NCBI GenBank assembly: GCA_005773635.1
Contig: SXHN01000004.1
Location: forward strand, 98,835 to 162,834
Source: Actinomycetota bacterium
GTDB taxonomy: Bacteria; Actinomycetota; Acidimicrobiia; IMCC26256; PALSA-610
DNA: 64,000 bases
Direction of reading: 5' to 3'
Shown: positions 61,005-64,000 of the stretch, piece after piece
Layout: each line of letters opens with the position of its first letter
Numbering within the stretch: position 1 is the first letter of the stretch
Made by a program: the position numbers and the translations under genes
Notes under the pieces: generated by a model
Told to the model about the DNA's origin: nothing
Database searches by the model: none
What the model saw: the letters and a program-made list of their open reading frames with translations, nothing else

Positions 61005-61967
61005 TCAGGGTGCGGCGAACCGCGGGTCTTGATGCAGCCGATCCGCGAGTTCATGTTGCGACGCGACGCCGACCTTTTTGAAAATGGCCGAGAGGTGGTT
61101 GCGAACCGTGCCCGGGTGCACGAATAGTTCGCGAGCTATAGACGGAACGCGTAACCCTTGCGCTACGAGCACGAGCACCTCGTGCTCGCGCGGTGAGAGC
61201 AAATTCCAGTCGAAAGCGTTGCTCTCGCCGACAACCGCGGCGGTTGCCGTTGAGTTGGCGACAGGTGATCCCGCAACGATGGGCGCGCCAAACCAAAGAT
61301 CCGTAGAACGATGACGCCCTGGCGTGAGGACAGTTTCCCAGGTGTGGAATTCGAAATCGCCGCCCACAATGCGCAAACGAAGCGTTGCTTCAAGCACGCG
61401 ACCTTCGCGAACGTGCGCGGCAACATTCGTGAATGCCTGAAGATCGTCGGGGTGAATTAATGATATAAGGGTTAATCCGATGATGGAGTCGCTGGTGTAG
61501 CCGAGCGACGTTGCGAAGTCATCGCGCGGGATCCGGATTGTGAAACGGCGATCGACGACGAGTTCGGGACGCGCACCGCTTTCGAATGTCGCCGTCGTGC
61601 CATGTGCTTCGAACGAAACGAGCAGAAACGCCACTGCGTTGTTGCCATCACGAACGCCTGTCGCCGTCATCGTGGCAGCAATCGCAGTGCCATCATCGAG
61701 GGGGAGCGAAACTTCTTCTTGGTAGTTCGGTACCCAGCCCGCGACCATGGCGTCGAGTGCGCGTGTTCGTTTCGCGTTAGTGGGCGCGAAACGATCAAGG
61801 TATGCGCCGAGCAGCGTCAGTCGATCGCGCTTCACGAGTTCAGCAAATGTGTGATTCACCGCGGCGAATCGGAGGTGTTCTACCTCGACCAATGCGTGCG
61901 GAAGCTCGGCGTTGGCCAGGTCGCCTTCTGTGATCGATGCGAAAGCGATCGCAGCTTCGTTGGGCAC
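61005..61967 (-). CDS. PAS-domain LuxR-type transcription regulator
   Basis: A 320-residue regulator. Two PAS-like regions are visible: LPHALVEVEHLRFAAVNHTFAEL with VPNYQEEVSLPLDDGTAIAATM, and FATSLGYTSDSIIGLTLISLIHPDDL with ATLRLRIVGGDFEFHTWETVL. A LuxR HTH ends it: LLSPREHEVLVLVAQGLRVPSIARELFVHPGTVRNHLSAIFKKVGV. It may sense a small ligand or redox state. The GTG start is 6 bases after the stop of the serine-hydrolase gene, so it is probably co-transcribed. Confidence 0.9.
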   Translation of the reverse strand: MPNEAAIAFASITEGDLANAELPHALVEVEHLRFAAVNHTFAELVKRDRLTLLGAYLDRFAPTNAKRTRALDAMVAGWVPNYQEEVSLPLDDGTAIAATMTATGVRDGNNAVAFLLVSFEAHGTTATFESGARPELVVDRRFTIRIPRDDFATSLGYTSDSIIGLTLISLIHPDDLQAFTNVAAHVREGRVLEATLRLRIVGGDFEFHTWETVLTPGRHRSTDLWFGAPIVAGSPVANSTATAAVVGESNAFDWNLLSPREHEVLVLVAQGLRVPSIARELFVHPGTVRNHLSAIFKKVGVASQHELADRLHQDPRFAAP

Positions 61968-61973
61968 GGTGGC

Positions 61974-63155
61974 TTACAGGCTTGCGTAGACAGCGTTAAT
62001 CAGCGAACTCGATCGTTGGTCGCCTGCCATGCCCATATCCATTTTGTTCATTACGTAGCCGAATGCGAGTTCCGCGTCTGGGTCTGCCCAACCAGCCGAT
62101 CCGCCCATACCGAAGTGCCCAAATGAGCGCGGCCCACCGAGCGTGATCAACGACGAACGCAACATGAACCCGATACCGAACTGGATATCCATGTTGAACA
62201 GGACTGTGTTGCCGCCGCTCGTGCGTTGCGTAATCGCGTCGTCGAGTTGCGCAGCCGTGAGCGTGCGGATCCCGTCGACTTCGCCAATGCACGACGCATA
62301 CAACCTGGCAATTCCTCGCGCGTCCGCCACGCCGTTTGCCGCGGGAACTTCCGCGGCTCGCACTTTGGCGAGGTTGAACACCTCAGTATCCGAAAACGCT
62401 CCGCCCGGTGCCGTGAGTGCCTTACCTAGCACTGTGTCGGGTCCCATGAACTGACGTAGAATCGCCACAACGTTGTCATCGTGTTCTGGCGCAGTGTCGA
62501 ATGACATGCCTTTGGGAAACATGGAAATCAACTTCGCGACCCTTGGCTCTAATTCCGCGGGAAGACCGATGTGGAAGTTTGCGTCCAGCGGCCCGGCTAT
62601 CTCATCGCGTAAATAGGTGCCTACCGATTTGCCCGACACTCGCCGCACCAATTCGCCGGCCAACCATCCGTACGTTGTGGCGTGGTAACCGTGCTGCGTT
62701 CCGGGCTCCCAAGATGGAGCTTGGGCCTCGAGGGCGCGAATCACTGGCTCCCAAGCCAACGCGTCATCGAGCGACATCTTGTCATCGACCCACGCGAGGC
62801 CGGCTTGGTGCGACATGAGCTGCGCGACTGTGATCCCTGATTTTCCGTTGGCTGCGAACTCGGGCCAATACCTGACTACTGGAGCATTCACATCGATTTT
62901 GCCCTGCTGCGCAAGGTGATTGACACACATTGCGGTCGCACCTTTGGTGGTGGAAAACACAAGAATCATTGTGTCTTGCTCCCAGGCAGCTCCGGTTTCT
63001 TGATCCGCGACGCCACCCCAAAGATCAGCAACCACCTTGCCCCTGTGATATGCGCTGAACGCGGCGCCTATCTCGCCGTTGTTGGTGAAGTTGGCCTCAA
63101 ACGAGTCGCGGACGGCATCGAAACCTGGAGCGGTAAACCCTTGCGTGATTGTCAT
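61974..63155 (-). CDS. Class C beta-lactamase-fold serine hydrolase/esterase
   Basis: About 393 residues of the family VIII esterase/class C group. The nucleophile SxxK appears as VFSTTKGATAMCVNHL, and the second motif is YHATTYGWLAGEL, where Tyr is the general base. VNAPVVRYWPEFAANGKSGITVAQLMSHQAGL and FGHFGMGGSAGWADPDAEL are strong signatures. It likely hydrolyses esters rather than beta-lactams. ATG 63155 (MTITQG) is preferred over the TTG 63161. No signal peptide. Co-directional with the regulator downstream. Confidence 0.93.
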   Translation of the reverse strand: MTITQGFTAPGFDAVRDSFEANFTNNGEIGAAFSAYHRGKVVADLWGGVADQETGAAWEQDTMILVFSTTKGATAMCVNHLAQQGKIDVNAPVVRYWPEFAANGKSGITVAQLMSHQAGLAWVDDKMSLDDALAWEPVIRALEAQAPSWEPGTQHGYHATTYGWLAGELVRRVSGKSVGTYLRDEIAGPLDANFHIGLPAELEPRVAKLISMFPKGMSFDTAPEHDDNVVAILRQFMGPDTVLGKALTAPGGAFSDTEVFNLAKVRAAEVPAANGVADARGIARLYASCIGEVDGIRTLTAAQLDDAITQRTSGGNTVLFNMDIQFGIGFMLRSSLITLGGPRSFGHFGMGGSAGWADPDAELAFGYVMNKMDMGMAGDQRSSSLINAVYASL

Positions 63156-63212
63156 TCCCAAAGCCGGTCCTTGTGATGTCGAACTGCGTCGTGTTTACAG
63201 GTTCGAAGGAGT

Positions 63213-63605
63213 TCAGTCGCCGAATGTCAATTTGATTGCTGCGGCGTTGCTTGGTTTCGACGAGCGGAACCGAGCCGATATCTGTTCGCCGATCGCAATA
63301 GCGCGCCCGAGTACCCCGTATTTCTTGATAATTGCACTTTGCACAGCGGCTACATCGTCGCCCGTCAGCACGGTCGCCGTGGCGATCACAACTTCTGCAC
63401 CGGCGGCGACGTTGCCCCGCAGACTGCAGACGCTGAGTGCTACCTCGGGATTGTTGCGAATACGTTTGATTTTGCCGCTGTCGAGGCCGGTTGTGAAGCC
63501 CGCGCTTCCGTCGGGGAGGGGTGCAATCCACACTGGTGATGAGACGGCCTCGCCGGAGCGGCGATAAGTGGTTATCGAAACGTATTTGGCTGCGCTGATT
63601 GTCAT
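63213..63605 (-). CDS. PPOX-class F420/FMN-binding oxidoreductase
   Basis: A 130-residue flavin/deazaflavin split-barrel protein. TTYRRSGEAVSSPVWIAPL is the typical start, followed by GLDSGKIKRIRNNPEVALSVC and EVVIATATVLTGDD, ending RAIAIGEQISARFRSSKPSNAAAIKLTF. The family uses F420 or FMN to reduce quinones, biliverdin or other acceptors. The start ATG 63605 is near the terminator hairpin. It is co-directional with the serine hydrolase, 57 bases away. Confidence 0.9.
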   Translation of the reverse strand: MTISAAKYVSITTYRRSGEAVSSPVWIAPLPDGSAGFTTGLDSGKIKRIRNNPEVALSVCSLRGNVAAGAEVVIATATVLTGDDVAAVQSAIIKKYGVLGRAIAIGEQISARFRSSKPSNAAAIKLTFGD

Positions 63606-63631
63606 GATGGTGGGAGGTTATCGAATGAAAC

Positions 63632-63659
63632 GAGCGCCGGGTTCGAAAACCCGGCGCTC
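63632..63659 (-). terminator. Strong intrinsic terminator hairpin
   Basis: A perfect 12-base-pair stem GAGCGCCGGGTT / AACCCGGCGCTC around CGAA. Read on the minus strand, the stem is followed by GTTTCATT, a moderate U tract, so it most likely terminates the partial minus-strand gene that ends at 63727 before the PPOX gene. Between 63660 and 63726 nothing else was recognised. Confidence 0.8.
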
Positions 63660-63726
63660 GCTCGATTGCGCCCACCGACTACCGATACAGGCAGCAATGG
63701 TGACACAGTAGATGCAGGGACTACGC

Positions 63727-64000
63727 CTACTTCAGGCCCTTTTGGTCGGTAATTGCCGCGGCCAGCGCATCGGCAATCATGGGCATGTGCCCTGCAGCAG
63801 CTTTGAGGTTGGTGAATGCGGTGGACGCGTCACCAGCTTTTTGGGCATCGATTGCCGCGATGAGGGTGCCTGCGTGTTCACCCAGGAGGTCGGCGACTGC
63901 TTGCTTGGGGAGTTTGCCTTCGGTTGCTGATTCGATGAACGCACCGAACTCGCTGGCGTAGGCAGTGAGGTCTGCTTTGGCTTCGTCGGCACCGGCCTTG
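63727..64000 (-). CDS. Helical protein, C-terminal part (partial at window edge)
   Basis: Only the last 90 codons are in the window; the gene begins beyond the right edge. The visible part (KADLTAYASEFGAFIESATEG, LPKQAVADLLGEHAGTLIAAI, STAFTNLKAAAGHMPMIADAL) is helix-rich and shows a repeated pattern of two helices ending in a His-Met. The spacing of His, Glu and Met resembles repetitive periplasmic four-helix proteins, but I cannot name the family. The minus-strand terminator at 63632 follows its stop. Confidence 0.5.
   Translation of the reverse strand, partial: KAGADEAKADLTAYASEFGAFIESATEGKLPKQAVADLLGEHAGTLIAAIDAQKAGDASTAFTNLKAAAGHMPMIADALAAAITDQKGLK

Noticed and set aside
63632..63659. 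GGGTTCGAAAACCC looked like a tRNA T-loop
   Set aside because: The stem continues to 12 perfect pairs and no other tRNA arms are present; it reads as a terminator.

Overview
The window looks like a compact chromosomal segment of a free-living, moderately high-GC actinobacterium, most likely an acidimicrobiial (Ilumatobacter-like) lineage; this assignment is inference from gene content. Supporting signs are an F420-type luciferase-like oxidoreductase and a PPOX/F420-like flavoprotein, abundant acyl-CoA enzymes, threonine-rich lipoproteins, a HAD-PlsC fusion and an LmeA-like protein of the kind common in actinobacteria. I see no rRNA, tRNA, CRISPR array, prophage or insertion sequence. Genes are packed tightly on both strands: no gene-free stretch exceeds 300 bases, many neighbours overlap by ATGA/GTGA, and several divergent pairs have only 24-65 bases between start codons. 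That leaves little promoter space and suggests leaderless transcripts.

Layout. 1-3.3 kb: start of a ROK-type sugar kinase, an acyl-CoA synthetase and an N-acyl-D-amino-acid deacylase-type amidohydrolase. 3.5-7.6 kb: a membrane-anchored alpha-carbonic anhydrase, then a formaldehyde-activating-enzyme (Fae) homologue sandwiched between two paralogues of a lipocalin-like family (a third lies at 18.7 kb). 7.7-11.5 kb: a MenC/N-succinylamino-acid racemase, a coiled-coil protein coupled to a degenerate GGDEF protein, and a TIGR03857-like oxidoreductase. 11.5-18.6 kb, all plus strand: a P460-like haem lipoprotein, a Baeyer-Villiger-type monooxygenase, a lipoprotein hydrolase, an M3 peptidase and a zinc-type dehydrogenase, followed by two copies of a 42-base repeat. 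18.7-28.3 kb: third lipocalin-like paralogue, HDAC-like amidohydrolase, enoyl-CoA hydratase, SWIM-SNF2 helicase, PaiB-like protein and hemolysin III-like protein separated by a 19-base palindrome, a Thr-rich lipoprotein, and an ECF sigma factor coupled to a small membrane protein.

28.5-35.2 kb: a PmoA-like (DUF6807) protein coupled to an unusual large fusion (helical toroid + beta domain + glycosyltransferase), then a 2-hydroxyacid dehydrogenase, an MFS exporter and a patatin. 35.3-39.5 kb: carotenoid oxygenase coupled to a thiolase, aldo/keto reductase, CMD protein. 39.5-49.5 kb: Lon protease divergent from a ribbon-helix-helix protein, an ACMSD-like amidohydrolase, methyltransferase, nitrobindin-like protein, a truncated YjbR protein whose C-terminus is supplied by a third copy of the 42-base repeat, and assorted metabolic genes. 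49.6-54.2 kb: PhyH-like dioxygenase, GH38 alpha-mannosidase and an atypical LuxR response regulator. 54.3-64 kb: alpha/beta hydrolase, HAD-PlsC fusion coupled to an LmeA-like protein, a 42-residue membrane peptide, a DinB-MOSC fusion, a CMD protein, a putative non-haem iron oxygenase, a PAS-LuxR regulator, a class C serine hydrolase, a PPOX flavoprotein, a strong terminator and a partial helical protein.

Functionally the region is mostly aerobic catabolism of lipids, terpenoid or ketone compounds (acyl-CoA ligase, thiolase, two enoyl-CoA hydratases, BVMO, carotenoid oxygenase) and complex glycans (mannosidase, PmoA-like, fusion enzyme), with regulators and stress genes interspersed. The most unusual items are the 42-base repeat that truncates a gene, the PmoA-like/toroid-glycosyltransferase pair, the Fae-lipocalin cluster and the Lon/RHH divergent module.
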